A DNA stretch of 64,000 bases from Chloroflexota bacterium (GTDB lineage Bacteria > Chloroflexota > Limnocylindria > P2-11E). The translations under genes and the position numbers were made by a program. This document shows, piece by piece, positions 33,921 to 42,668 of this stretch. The notes below the pieces were generated by a model. It saw only the letters and a list, made by a program, of their open reading frames with translations. It ran no database searches and had not been told where the DNA came from. Position 1 is the stretch's first letter. Every line of letters begins with the position of its first letter. The DNA lies in assembly GCA_005883625.1 (NCBI GenBank), contig VBDU01000073.1:106893-170892 (forward strand), given 5' to 3'.

Positions 33921-34558
33921 GCTGAGACCGAGGCCTCCTCCTCCGGCTCGACCGGATGGAGGTCCTCACGGGACTTCAGGCGATCGACGTAGAGGGTGCC
34001 GCTCAGGTGATCGGTCTCGTGGAGCATGCACTGCGCGCCGAACTCCTCGCCGGTAGCCGTGAACTTCTTCCCCGCGACGTCCGTCGCCCCCATGCGGGCG
34101 GCGACCGGCCGCTCGAGCATCCCGTAGAGTCCGCGCACCGAGAGGCAGCCTTCGCTCGTCTCCTCGACGGTGTCGCTCGTCCACTCGATCTTCGGATCGA
34201 CCGCGACGATCCCCGCCTCATCCACGTCCATGATCGCGACGCGGAGCGGCACGCCGATCTGCGGCGCGGCGATCCCGATGCCCCGCGCGACGACCATGGA
34301 CGCGAACATCCGCGCGACGAGCGCCTCGAGCTCCGGCCGCGCCAGGCGCGGCTTCTTCGCCACGGCGTGGAGCACCGGATCGCCGATCTGGCGGACTTCG
34401 ACAGCGTTCGCGGACAGGAACTCGGGCGTCGACCACTTCGTGCGCCGGCCCTTGTCGATCCGCCAGGGTGAGCCCTTCGTCACCCGCAGCCGCGGTGGCG
34501 GCGGCGGCTCGTTCGGCTCAGCCGGGGGCCGGGGGGCAGAGCCCGACTGTGATTCCAT
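33917..34558 (-). CDS. def: Peptide deformylase
   Basis: The 213-residue metalloenzyme removes N-formyl groups from new proteins, acting after Fmt. Motif 1 is GIGIAAPQIGVP, motif 2 EGCLSV and motif 3 HETDHLSG, with the Cys and two His metal ligands all present. About 45 residues precede the usual N-terminus; they are Pro-rich, and residues 4-13 (SGSAPRPPAE) are encoded by a GC-rich palindrome. The ATG shares one base with the priA stop. Confidence 0.94.
   Translation of the reverse strand: MESQSGSAPRPPAEPNEPPPPPRLRVTKGSPWRIDKGRRTKWSTPEFLSANAVEVRQIGDPVLHAVAKKPRLARPELEALVARMFASMVVARGIGIAAPQIGVPLRVAIMDVDEAGIVAVDPKIEWTSDTVEETSEGCLSVRGLYGMLERPVAARMGATDVAGKKFTATGEEFGAQCMLHETDHLSGTLYVDRLKSREDLHPVEPEEEASVSA
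34522..34547. repeat. GC-rich palindrome inside the 5' end of def
   Basis: GGGGGCCGGGGGGCAGAGCC is read in frame as part of the Pro-rich N-terminal extension of peptide deformylase. It matches the dispersed family and could pair as a hairpin near the def start. Confidence 0.55.
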
Positions 34559-36876
34559 CAGCCAAGCAGTGTCACCGGGTCGACATCGACCGTCCACTCG
34601 CCACTCACGGTGACGCGGTCGAGCATCCGGGCCGGATCGCGCCCGCGAAGGACGATCTGCGCGCGGTAGCTCCCCGCGCGCTTCGCCGCGAACGCCGGCG
34701 CGGGGCCGAGGACCTCGGCGTCGGCGCCGGCGGCCTCGCGCAGCCGCGACGCGAGCTCGTCCGCACGCCGTTCGACCGTGTCCTGGCGCTTCGCCTGCGT
34801 CGAGAGGAGCACGAGCCGCCCGAATGGCGGGTAGCCGAAGCGGCGGCGTCCCTCGAGCTCGACCGCCGCGAAGGTCGCGTAGTCGTGCGCGGCCGCGGCG
34901 CGGATCGCGTAGTGCTCCGGCAGGTACGTCTGCAGGATCCCGCGACCGCCCGCGGCCCCGCGGCCCGAGCGCCCGAGGACCTGCGTCAGCAGCTCGAACG
35001 TGCGCTCGGCCGCCGTGAAGTCCGGCAGGTTCAGGACGGTGTCGGCGTTCACGACGCCGACGAGCGCGACGCCCGGCAGGTCGAAGCCCTTCGCGAGCAT
35101 CTGCGTCCCCACGATCACCTGGGCCTTTCCCGACCGCATGCGCTCGTAGGCCGCGGCGTGCGCGCCCTTCGCACGGACCGCGTCGCGATCGAGACGGATG
35201 ACCGATGCGCGCGGGACGGCCGCGCGCACCTCCTCCTCGACACGCTGCGTGCCCACGCCCAGCTGCTTGAGGCGCGCGCTCCCGCAGGCCGGGCACGTCT
35301 CTGGAACGCGCGCCTCGCGCCGACCGCAGCGATGGCAGACGAGTACGTCGGGGGGCTTCGCCCCCCTGGTCGATGGGGGCTTCGCCCCCATGTCGGGGGG
35401 CTTCGCCCCCCGGCCCCCGGCCTGCACGTGATACGCAAACGGGATCTCGCAGGCGGGACAGAGGAGCACGTGGCCGCAGTCCCGGCACAGGACAACGGTC
35501 GCGAACCCGCGCCGGTTCAGGTAGAGGATGACCTGGTCTCCGGTCGCGACCGTCCGCTGCAGCGCGATACGCAGCGCGGTGGAGAGCGTCCCGCGGTTGC
35601 CGGCGCGAAGCTCGAGCCGCAGGTCCACGATCGTCGTCGGCGGGAGCGGACGCTCCCCGACGCGCTCGGGCAAGGGGAGAAGCGCGAGCTCGCCCGAGCG
35701 CGCCGCCTGGTAGGTCGTCACGCGCGGCGTCGCGCTCCCGAGGACGACCGTCGCCGCCGCGAGGCGCCCAAGGGCGAGGGCCGCGTCGACCGCGTGGTAG
35801 CGCGGAGCGCTCTCCTGCTTGTACGACGGCTCCTGCTCTTCGTCGACGACCACCAGCCCGACCCGCTCGAGGGGCGCGAAGAGCGCCGAGCGCGAGCCGA
35901 TGACGACGTCGGCGGCGCCGTCGAGGACGCGGCGCCACTCGTCGAACCGCTCGCCCGCCGAGAGGGCGCTGTGCAGGAGCGCGACGCGATCGCCGAAACG
36001 CGCGATGAACCTGGCGACCACCTGTGCGGTGAGGACGATCTCGGGCACGAGGACGATGACGCCGCGCCCGCGGGCGAGCGTCTCGGCCGCGGCACGCAGG
36101 TAGACCTCGGTCTTCCCGCTCGCCGTCACCCCGTGGAGGAGAAAGCCGTGCGGCGCTCCCCCTGCCGCGCGAGTGTCGCGCGGGGCGTCGAGCGGGGCGT
36201 CGAGCGCGCCGACGATGGCGGCGAGGGCCGCGGCCTGCGCTTCCGTCGCCGGCGAGTCGCGGTCGCGGTCCGCTTCCGCGAGCGCGAACTCGGCTGGCAT
36301 GCGGCGTACCGCGCGCCGTCCTTCAACCACGAGCGCGCGTTTGGCGAGGGCGCGGGCCGCCACCGACGACCCACCCGCCTCTGCGAGGTCGGCGCTCGTG
36401 AGCGCTCCCGCCACGAGGGCACGGAGCGTCGCGAGCTGGCGTGCCCCGAGCCGCACGCTCCCGGCAAGGGCCTCAGCGCCCGCGGGAGCGATCGAGAAGA
36501 GCGCCTCGCTCCGCTCGCCCCGCGCGGTCGCGAGACGGCCGCCCCGTGCCCGGGCCGCGAGGGCCGGCGGGACCATCGCGCGCACGGCGTCGGCGAGCGA
36601 GCACCGGTAGCGCTCGGCGATCCACGAAGCGAGCGCGAGCTGGTGCGGTCGCAGGAGCGGCAGCGGATGCGCGAGCCGCTCGATCGGTTTGAGGGCGCGG
36701 TCGACGACCGCTCCATCGAGCGAGATGACGACGCCGGGCACCGCGCGCGCTCCGAGCGCCACGTGGACGAGATGCCCCGGTGCGACCTCGATGTCCGCGG
36801 GCACTGCGTACGTGAACGTGCGAGCGGGGCCGCGCAGACCGGCGAAGACCGCGATCTCAGCAGTACGAGCGGTCAC
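34558..36876 (-). CDS. priA: Primosomal protein N' (replication restart helicase PriA)
   Basis: The 772-residue helicase reloads the replisome at stalled forks. The 3' DNA-binding domain is followed by helicase motifs: LLHGVTASGKTEVYLRAA (I), VLVPEIVLTAQ, VVDEEQEPSYKQ (II), VLGSATPRVTTY (III), and IVGTQMLAKGFDLPGVALVG. The zinc-binding cysteines start with LCRDCGHVLLCPACEIPFAY and resume at VCHRCGRREARVPETCPACG. Between them are about 24 extra residues with three GAKPP repeats (486-510), encoded by tandem GC palindromes. The GTG start overlaps the gmk stop (GTGA). Confidence 0.95.
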   Translation of the reverse strand: MTARTAEIAVFAGLRGPARTFTYAVPADIEVAPGHLVHVALGARAVPGVVISLDGAVVDRALKPIERLAHPLPLLRPHQLALASWIAERYRCSLADAVRAMVPPALAARARGGRLATARGERSEALFSIAPAGAEALAGSVRLGARQLATLRALVAGALTSADLAEAGGSSVAARALAKRALVVEGRRAVRRMPAEFALAEADRDRDSPATEAQAAALAAIVGALDAPLDAPRDTRAAGGAPHGFLLHGVTASGKTEVYLRAAAETLARGRGVIVLVPEIVLTAQVVARFIARFGDRVALLHSALSAGERFDEWRRVLDGAADVVIGSRSALFAPLERVGLVVVDEEQEPSYKQESAPRYHAVDAALALGRLAAATVVLGSATPRVTTYQAARSGELALLPLPERVGERPLPPTTIVDLRLELRAGNRGTLSTALRIALQRTVATGDQVILYLNRRGFATVVLCRDCGHVLLCPACEIPFAYHVQAGGRGAKPPDMGAKPPSTRGAKPPDVLVCHRCGRREARVPETCPACGSARLKQLGVGTQRVEEEVRAAVPRASVIRLDRDAVRAKGAHAAAYERMRSGKAQVIVGTQMLAKGFDLPGVALVGVVNADTVLNLPDFTAAERTFELLTQVLGRSGRGAAGGRGILQTYLPEHYAIRAAAAHDYATFAAVELEGRRRFGYPPFGRLVLLSTQAKRQDTVERRADELASRLREAAGADAEVLGPAPAFAAKRAGSYRAQIVLRGRDPARMLDRVTVSGEWTVDVDPVTLLG
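35348..35420. repeat. Three tandem GC-rich palindromes inside priA
   Basis: Three hairpin units, GGGGGGCTTCGCCCCCC at 35350-35366, GGGGGCTTCGCCCCC at 35375-35389 and GGGGGGCTTCGCCCCCC at 35395-35411, followed by GGCCCCCGG, are read in frame as the repeats RGAKPPD, MGAKPPST and RGAKPPD of PriA. They sit between the two halves of the zinc-binding region. Confidence 0.9.
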
Positions 36877-37463
36877 AGGTCGTAGTGTCGCGGTCGCTTC
36901 GCCTCCTTGCGGACGATGTCCGCGATCTCCTTCACGGTCTCGTCGATCTTCCCGTCCTCGTTGACGACGACGTAGTCGTACTCGGGCGCGGCCGCCATCT
37001 CGATCGGCGCGTTGCGCATCCGCAGGTCGAACTCCTCCGGCGACTCGGTCCCGCGCTGCTGGAGACGCTTCTGAAGGGCATCGAGCGACGGCGGCATCAT
37101 GAAGATGGTCAGTGCTTCCGGCAGCATCGCTTTGATCTTCCGCATTCCTTGCGGCTCGGGCTTGACGATGACGATCGTGTGGTCACGCAGGGTGTCGGCG
37201 AGCGCGTCCTTTCGTACGCCCTTGAAGTCGCCGTGGACCATGGACCACTCGAGGAAGTTCCCCTGCTCGATCTCGGCACGGAACTTCTCCGGCTCGTAGA
37301 AGTAGTAGTGCACGCCGTGCTTCTCGCCTTTGCGAGGCTTGCGGCTCGTCGCGGTGACGTAGACGACCGCGTCGTCGAGCGTCTTCACGAGCCGCTCGAT
37401 CACCGTGTCCTTCCCCGCCCCCGACGGCGCCGAGACGATCACGAGCAGCCCGCGACCGTCCAC
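36873..37463 (-). CDS. gmk: Guanylate kinase
   Basis: A 196-residue kinase that converts GMP to GDP. The P-loop is LLVIVSAPSGAGKDTVIERL near residue 6, with the GMP-binding VTATSRKPRKGEKHGVHYYF and LEWSMVHGDFKG. The GTG at 37463 gives the usual length. It lies 11 nt downstream of rluD and overlaps priA. rpoZ and coaBC, which commonly follow gmk before priA, are missing here. Confidence 0.96.
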   Translation of the reverse strand: MDGRGLLVIVSAPSGAGKDTVIERLVKTLDDAVVYVTATSRKPRKGEKHGVHYYFYEPEKFRAEIEQGNFLEWSMVHGDFKGVRKDALADTLRDHTIVIVKPEPQGMRKIKAMLPEALTIFMMPPSLDALQKRLQQRGTESPEEFDLRMRNAPIEMAAAPEYDYVVVNEDGKIDETVKEIADIVRKEAKRPRHYDL

Positions 37464-37474
37464 GCTTTGGCTGC

Positions 37475-38416
37475 TCAGGGCCGCGCTCCCCCGATCGCGT
37501 CGAGGAGCGGCGTGCGCACGGCGGGCGCGCCGAGCGCGGCGAGATATGCGGCGAGGTCGGGCGCGAGCGGCGCGGTGAACGTCCGCTCGCCGGCGTGCGG
37601 CAGGCGCACCGTCAGCCGCCACGCGTGCAGGAACTGACGCCCGAGCCCGCTGGCGTCGCCGCGCTTGCCGTACACCGGATCGCCAACGATAGGGAGTCGC
37701 GCGTACGCGAGGTGGACGCGGATCTGGTGAGTGCGCCCGGTGGTCGGTCGAACGTGAAGGAGCGCGCGTCGCTCGGCGCTCGCGCCCCACGCCGCCACGC
37801 GCGCGAACCGGGTGACCGCGTCGCGGCCGCCGGCCCGGACGACCATCCGCCGCCGGTCATCGGGATCGCGAAAGAGCGGCGCCTCGACGACCACCGGCTG
37901 CTCGCCGGGATCGCCCCACACCAGCCCGAGGTACTCCTTGGCGAACGTCTGCGCCTGCAGCTGGCGCGCGAGCGCGAGGTGCGCGACGTCGGTCTTCGCC
38001 ACGATGAGGACGCCACTCGTGTCCTTGTCCAGCCGGTGGACGATCCCCGGGCGGGACGCCGCGCGGCCGGTGTCCCCCGTGATCCGGCCGACGATGGCGT
38101 TCACGAGCGTCCCGGTCTCGTGACCGTACGCGGGATGGACGACGAGGCCGGCGGGCTTGTTCACGACGATCACGTCCTCGTCCTCGTACAGCACGTCGAC
38201 CGGGATGTCTTCGGCCGCGAGCGACAGCGCCGGAGCGGCGTCGGGCACGTCGACCGTGAGCTCCTGGCCGACGCGCACCTTGTACGCCGGCTCGACCGAC
38301 TCACCGTCGACGCGCACGCGGCCCTCGCGCGCGAGGCGCTGGATGGCGCTCCGCGAGAGGAGGCTGTGCGCCGCGAGGAAGCGGTCGACGCGCTCGCCCC
38401 CCTCGGCGACGCGCAA
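37475..38416 (-). CDS. rluD: 23S rRNA pseudouridine synthase, RluD/RluA family
   Basis: About 313 residues. An S4 domain (ERVDRFLAAHSLLSRSAIQRL, GRVRVDGESVEPAYKVRVGQ) precedes the catalytic domain with VVNKPAGLVVHP and the active-site GIVHRLDKDTSGVLIVAKT. VRPTTGRTHQIRVHLA and PIVGDPVYG are typical. I chose the TTG at 38416 because a GGGAGG lies six bases upstream; the GTG at 38434, overlapping the lspA stop, is the alternative. It is operonic with lspA, a very common pair. Confidence 0.93.
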   Translation of the reverse strand: MRVAEGGERVDRFLAAHSLLSRSAIQRLAREGRVRVDGESVEPAYKVRVGQELTVDVPDAAPALSLAAEDIPVDVLYEDEDVIVVNKPAGLVVHPAYGHETGTLVNAIVGRITGDTGRAASRPGIVHRLDKDTSGVLIVAKTDVAHLALARQLQAQTFAKEYLGLVWGDPGEQPVVVEAPLFRDPDDRRRMVVRAGGRDAVTRFARVAAWGASAERRALLHVRPTTGRTHQIRVHLAYARLPIVGDPVYGKRGDASGLGRQFLHAWRLTVRLPHAGERTFTAPLAPDLAAYLAALGAPAVRTPLLDAIGGARP

Positions 38417-38433
38417 CGCGATCCTCCCGGCCA

Positions 38434-38919
38434 CTAGGCGGGCTTCGCCTGCGCTCGCCGCTCCTCGCGCCAGAGCGCGAACGTCACGAGCGCGATGCCC
38501 ACGACGATCGATGAGTCCGCCACGTTGAACGCCCAGAACCGGACGTCGCCGATGCCCACGTCGATGAAGTCCACGACGAAGCCCTGGCGCACGCGGTCGA
38601 CGAGGTTGCCCGCGGCGCCCCCGAGCTGCATGCCGAGCGTCGCGCTGACGAGCCAGGAGGAGCTCGCGATCTGCCGGTAGTAGTAGACGATCGCCACGAC
38701 CGCGAGGACCGAGAGGATGGAGAGGAGCGTCGTGCGCTCCGGCAGCAGCCCGAAGGCCGCGCCGGTGTTCTCCGCGTGGACGATGCGCACGTAGTCGCCC
38801 ACGACCTGGCGCGGCTGGTTGAGCGGGAGGCTCTCCGCGACCCAGGTCTTCGTGATCCGATCGGCGACGAACACGGCGAGCGCGCACGCGCCGATGACGA
38901 GGAGACGCCGACCGCTCAT
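38434..38919 (-). CDS. lspA: Lipoprotein signal peptidase (SPase II)
   Basis: A 161-residue membrane aspartyl protease with four membrane segments that removes signal peptides from diacylated lipoproteins, such as those found in this window. The catalytic Asp pair lies in NLVDRVRQGFVVDFID and FWAFNVADSSIVVGI, with HAENTGAAFGLL before them. It starts the lspA-rluD pair and follows fabG by 17 nt. Confidence 0.96.
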   Translation of the reverse strand: MSGRRLLVIGACALAVFVADRITKTWVAESLPLNQPRQVVGDYVRIVHAENTGAAFGLLPERTTLLSILSVLAVVAIVYYYRQIASSSWLVSATLGMQLGGAAGNLVDRVRQGFVVDFIDVGIGDVRFWAFNVADSSIVVGIALVTFALWREERRAQAKPA

Positions 38920-38936
38920 GGGCGAATGCTAGGGAA

Positions 38937-39686
38937 CTACGCGGTCACCATCCCGCCGTCGACGATGAGCACCTGGCCGGTGATGTAGCTCGCGTCGTCG
39001 GACACGAGGAAGGCGATGGCGTTCGCGATGTCCTCCACGCTCCCGAACCGGCCGAGCGGGATCTGGCGCAGAAGGTCGTCCTTCACCTGCTGCGGCAGCG
39101 GATCCGTGAGGTCCGTCGGCACGAACCCGGGCGCGACCGCGTTCGCGGTGATGTTGCGGACCGCCATCTCGCGCGCGATCGTCTTGGTGAAGCCGATGAT
39201 CCCGGCCTTCGCCGCGGCGTAATTCGCCTGGCCGGCGTTCCCCATCACGCCGGCGATCGACGCCACGTTCACGATCCGGCCGGAGCGCTGCTTGATCATG
39301 GGCCGCAGCGCGGCCTTCGTGACGAGGAACGTCCCGCGCAGGTTGAGGTCGAGCACCGCGTCCCAGTCCTCCGCGCTCATCCGGAGGAGCAGGTTGTCGC
39401 GCGTGATGCCGGCGTTGTTCACGAGGATGTCGAGCTTGCCGCCGCCGAATGCCACAGCCTTCTTCACGACGTCGTCGGCCTGGCCGTCGGCGGACACGTC
39501 GCCCTGGACGAGCGTCGCGCTTCCCCCGGCACTCTCGACGAGGCGCTTCGCCTCTTCCGCCGCCGCGGCGTTGCCTTTGAAGTTGATCGCGATCTTCGCG
39601 CCCTCCCGGGCAAGGCGGACGGCGGTCGCGCGTCCGATCCCGCGTCCGGCGCCGGTGATGAGCGCGACGCGCCCGTCGAGCCTCAT
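38937..39686 (-). CDS. fabG: 3-oxoacyl-ACP reductase FabG
   Basis: A 249-residue short-chain dehydrogenase that reduces beta-ketoacyl-ACP with NADPH. ITGAGRGIGRATAVRLAREG binds the cofactor, LDILVNNAGITRDNLLLRM follows, and the catalytic Ser-Tyr-Lys set is in IVNVASIAGVMGNAGQANYA and AAKAGIIGFTK. APGFVPTDLTDPLPQQ is typical. It follows fabF by 37 nt. Confidence 0.96.
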   Translation of the reverse strand: MRLDGRVALITGAGRGIGRATAVRLAREGAKIAINFKGNAAAAEEAKRLVESAGGSATLVQGDVSADGQADDVVKKAVAFGGGKLDILVNNAGITRDNLLLRMSAEDWDAVLDLNLRGTFLVTKAALRPMIKQRSGRIVNVASIAGVMGNAGQANYAAAKAGIIGFTKTIAREMAVRNITANAVAPGFVPTDLTDPLPQQVKDDLLRQIPLGRFGSVEDIANAIAFLVSDDASYITGQVLIVDGGMVTA

Positions 39687-39723
39687 AGGGCGCCGAAACT
39701 AGCAGGACGTCGGCGGCGCGACG

Positions 39724-40959
39724 CTAGGCGGCGCGGAAGATGAGCGAGGCGTTGTGGCCGCCGAACCCCATCGAGTTCGAGAGCGCCGTCCTGATCGGCT
39801 TCGCCCGGGCCTGATTCGGCACGTAGTCGAGGTCGAGCGCCGGATCGGGGGTCTCGTAGTTGATCGTGGGCGGGACGCAGCCGTCGCGCATCGCGAGCAG
39901 GCAGGCGATGGCCTCGAGCGCGCCGGCCGCCCCGAGCAGGTGCCCCGTCATCGACTTCGTCGAAGACACCATGAGCGTGTGCGCGTGCTCGCCGAAGACC
40001 CGCTTGATGGCCGCCGTCTCCTCGCGGTCGTTCGGCTGCGTCGACGTGCCATGGGCGTTGATGTACTCGATGTCCGTCGGCCGCAGACCCGCCTGGTCGA
40101 GGGCCATCTTCATCGCGCGCGCGTTCCCCTCGCCCTCAGGCGACGGCGCCGTGATGTGGTACGCGTCGGCGGTCGCGCCGTAGCCGACGAGCTCGCCGTA
40201 GATCTTCGCCTTCCGCGCGAGCGCGTGCTCCCGCTCCTCCAGCACGAGGACGGCGCCGCCTTCCGAGAGGACGAATCCGTCGCGGTCCTTGTCGAACGGT
40301 CGCGACGCCTTGGCGGGCGAGTCGTTGCGGCGACTCATCGCGTGCATCGTCGCGAACGCGCCGATCGGGAGCGGCAGCACCGCGGCCTCGGCCCCGCCGC
40401 TCACCATCACGTCGGCCTGGCCCCGCTTGATGAGCTCCGCGCACTCGCCGATCGCGTGCGCGCTGGACGCGCAGGCGGACACGTAGGTGAGGCTCGGGCC
40501 GCGGAGGTCGAACTGCATCGAGATCTGCGCCGAGCCCGCGTTCGCCATGAGCATCGGCACGAGGAAGGGCGACATCCGCGACGGCCCCTTGTCCCGCATG
40601 ACGAGCACCTGCTCGATGAGCGTCTCGATGCCGCCGACGCCGGTCGCGATCGACACGCCGATGCGCTCGCGGTCGTCGCCGCCGCCCTTGATGCCGCCGT
40701 CCTCCATCGCCTGCGCCGCGGCGGCGACGGCGAACTGCGCGAAGCGGTCGGTGCGGCGGATGTCCTTGCGCTCGAGATACTTGCCGGGGTCGAAGTCCCT
40801 CACCTCACCGGCGATCTGCGTCTCGTATGCCGCGGGATCGAATCGCGTGATTCGCGTGATCCCGCTTCGCCCGTGCACGAGGGAGTCCCAGGTCGACGCG
40901 ACGTCGAGGCCGATGGGTGTCACGGCGCCGAGGCCCGTGACCACGACGCGCCGCGTCAT
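39724..40959 (-). CDS. fabF: 3-oxoacyl-ACP synthase II (FabF)
   Basis: A 411-residue condensing enzyme that elongates acyl-ACP with malonyl-ACP. RRVVVTGLGAVTPIGLDV starts the protein. The active-site Cys is in YVSACASSAHAIG, where the usual form is ACATGTHAIG; the two His are in INAHGTSTQPNDREE and TGHLLGAAGALEA. SNSMGFGGHNASLIF ends it. The ATG overlaps the fabD stop (ATGA), so fabD, fabF and fabG form one operon. Confidence 0.96.
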   Translation of the reverse strand: MTRRVVVTGLGAVTPIGLDVASTWDSLVHGRSGITRITRFDPAAYETQIAGEVRDFDPGKYLERKDIRRTDRFAQFAVAAAAQAMEDGGIKGGGDDRERIGVSIATGVGGIETLIEQVLVMRDKGPSRMSPFLVPMLMANAGSAQISMQFDLRGPSLTYVSACASSAHAIGECAELIKRGQADVMVSGGAEAAVLPLPIGAFATMHAMSRRNDSPAKASRPFDKDRDGFVLSEGGAVLVLEEREHALARKAKIYGELVGYGATADAYHITAPSPEGEGNARAMKMALDQAGLRPTDIEYINAHGTSTQPNDREETAAIKRVFGEHAHTLMVSSTKSMTGHLLGAAGALEAIACLLAMRDGCVPPTINYETPDPALDLDYVPNQARAKPIRTALSNSMGFGGHNASLIFRAA

Positions 40960-41981
40960 GGGTGGGCGGCGGTCAGGCCGGCGCGCTCTCGTAGCGAAGC
41001 GAGCGCCCCCGCGATCGAGGACGGGTCGGACACGTTCACGAGCTTCACGTCGGCGATGCGTTTCACGAGCCCGTTCACGACCTGTCCCGCGCCGATCTCT
41101 ACGAACGTCGAAGCGCCGCGCTCGGCCATGTAGCGGACCGAGCGCAGCCACTCGACGCGGTTCGAAAGGTGCCGGACGAGGGCGTCCGGGATCGCGGATG
41201 CGTTCGGATGCGGCAGCGCGCTGACGTTCGCGACGATCGGCACGACAGGCTCGCGCCACTGGAGCGTGCGCATGAACGCCGCGAGGTCCGGGCCGATCCG
41301 GCCCATGTCGGGGAAGTGGAACGGTGCCGAGATGCGCAGCGGGATGACCTTGCGCGCCCCGTGCTTCGCGAGCGCCTCGGTGACGCGGGCGATGCTCTCG
41401 CTGTCCCCCGCGATCGTCACCTGCGCCGGCCCGTTGTCGTTCGCGACGACCGCGCTGCCGACCGGCAGCGTCTCGGCGATCACGCGGTCGACCTCGTGCG
41501 CGGATAGGCCGACGATCGCCGCCATCGCACCCTTGGCGCCGCGCGACGCGGCGAGACGGCCGCGCTCCGCGACGAGGCGCAGCGCCTCGGAGAACGTCAG
41601 GACGCCGGCCGCCACGAGCGCCGTGAACTCGCCGAGCGAGTGCCCGGCGACGAAGCGAGGGCGCAGCGCCGGCGGGAGGGCGGCGACCCCGCGCGGCTCG
41701 TGGCCCTCGGTCACGCGCCGGCCGAGCTTGCCGTTCACCGACTCGACGAGCGCCTCGAGGATCGCGACGCTCGTCGTGAGGACCGCCGGCTGGGCGAGCG
41801 TCGTGTCATCGAGCGCCTCGTTCGGTCCTTCGAAGCACAGCCGGCTGAGCTCGTACCCCAGGACACGATCGGCCTCCTCGAACGTCTCGCGGGCATGCGC
41901 CGATCCCTCGTAGACCGCGCGGCCCATGCCGACGATCTGCGAGCCCTGGCCGGGAAAAACGAATGCCGACCCTTCCGCCAC
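40956..41981 (-). CDS. fabD: Malonyl-CoA:ACP transacylase (FabD)
   Basis: A 341-residue transacylase that loads malonyl units onto ACP. AFVFPGQGSQIVGMGRAVYE starts it and the nucleophile Ser is in FVAGHSLGEFTALVAAG. The catalytic His lies in ISAPFHFPDM, where FHSP is more usual. VEIGAGQVVNGLVKRI is near the end. About 20 extra residues (GRRVTEGHEPRGVAALPPAL) precede GHSLG. It heads the fabD-fabF-fabG operon. Confidence 0.95.
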   Translation of the reverse strand: MAEGSAFVFPGQGSQIVGMGRAVYEGSAHARETFEEADRVLGYELSRLCFEGPNEALDDTTLAQPAVLTTSVAILEALVESVNGKLGRRVTEGHEPRGVAALPPALRPRFVAGHSLGEFTALVAAGVLTFSEALRLVAERGRLAASRGAKGAMAAIVGLSAHEVDRVIAETLPVGSAVVANDNGPAQVTIAGDSESIARVTEALAKHGARKVIPLRISAPFHFPDMGRIGPDLAAFMRTLQWREPVVPIVANVSALPHPNASAIPDALVRHLSNRVEWLRSVRYMAERGASTFVEIGAGQVVNGLVKRIADVKLVNVSDPSSIAGALASLRERAGLTAAHP

Positions 41982-42038
41982 GGACGCTAACGATAGCGGC
42001 GCGGCCCGGGTCCGTCGAGCGGTCGATCCATTATTGGA

Positions 42039-42044
42039 TACAAT
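42039..42044 (+). promoter_or_regulatory. Candidate -10 element of the TetR gene (leaderless)
   Basis: TACAAT lies in an AT-rich patch within an otherwise GC-rich stretch. The GTG start of the TetR gene is nine bases beyond its end, so transcription would begin at or next to the start codon. No good -35 is seen. The gap also separates the divergent fabD gene, which could be a target of the regulator. Confidence 0.4.
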
Positions 42045-42053
42045 TCGCGTGCA

Positions 42054-42647
42054 GTGAATTCACGGCCGTACGTGCAGCGGGCGCGCGCGCGCAGTGTCGC
42101 ACGAACGACGACGGCGATCGAGAACGCCGCGCTGCGCGAGGTCGCGCGGAACGGCTATGCCGAGCTGCGAATCGCCGCCGTCGCGCGGCGCGCCCGAGTG
42201 GCGCCCCGCACCGTCTACCTCCACGCGCCGACCAAGGAGCGCCTGGTGCAGCTGGCGCTCCGGCGCCGCGCCGATGCGCTCGCGTCGCGGGTCGAGCGCT
42301 GGCATCCGCGCGCGGAGGCGCCCGACACCGTCCTCAACGAGATCGTCGCCTTCCACGAGCGCAACTACCGCCAGGAGAGCGCGCTCCTCGAGACGCTCGT
42401 CGCCGGCGGCGTGCCGCCCGCGTGCCTGGCGATCCTCCGCGATCTCGACCGCATCCGCCTTCACGTGATTTCGCGCACGCTCGGCGACCTCGCGCGACGC
42501 GGCGTGCTGCGCATGCGACTGGCGGACGCCGTGGCGCTCGCGCACGCGCTCCTTGCGTATCCGACGTGGCGGACGGCGCTCACCGGACCCGCGCGCCGCC
42601 GTGCCCCGCGTCTCGTCGCGTCAGCATTGCGCAGCGCGCTCCTCTAG
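42054..42647 (+). CDS. TetR/AcrR family transcriptional regulator
   Basis: A 197-residue regulator. The N-terminal helix-turn-helix is in residues 22-68: IENAALREVARNGYAELRIA, AVARRARVAPRTVYLHAPTK. The C-terminal half is alpha-helical with no recognised family, as usual for ligand-binding domains. It is divergent from fabD, 72 bp away, and is followed after 21 nt by a methyltransferase that may be its target. No ribosome binding site precedes the GTG, in agreement with a leaderless transcript. Confidence 0.85.
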   Translation: MNSRPYVQRARARSVARTTTAIENAALREVARNGYAELRIAAVARRARVAPRTVYLHAPTKERLVQLALRRRADALASRVERWHPRAEAPDTVLNEIVAFHERNYRQESALLETLVAGGVPPACLAILRDLDRIRLHVISRTLGDLARRGVLRMRLADAVALAHALLAYPTWRTALTGPARRRAPRLVASALRSALL

Positions 42648-42668
42648 GCCCCCCGTAGCATCGCGAGC

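Noticed and set aside
41982-42053. A possible fabD promoter on the minus strand within the AT-rich patch
   Set aside because: Several weak hexamers are present but none has good spacing; the evidence is weaker than for the TetR side.
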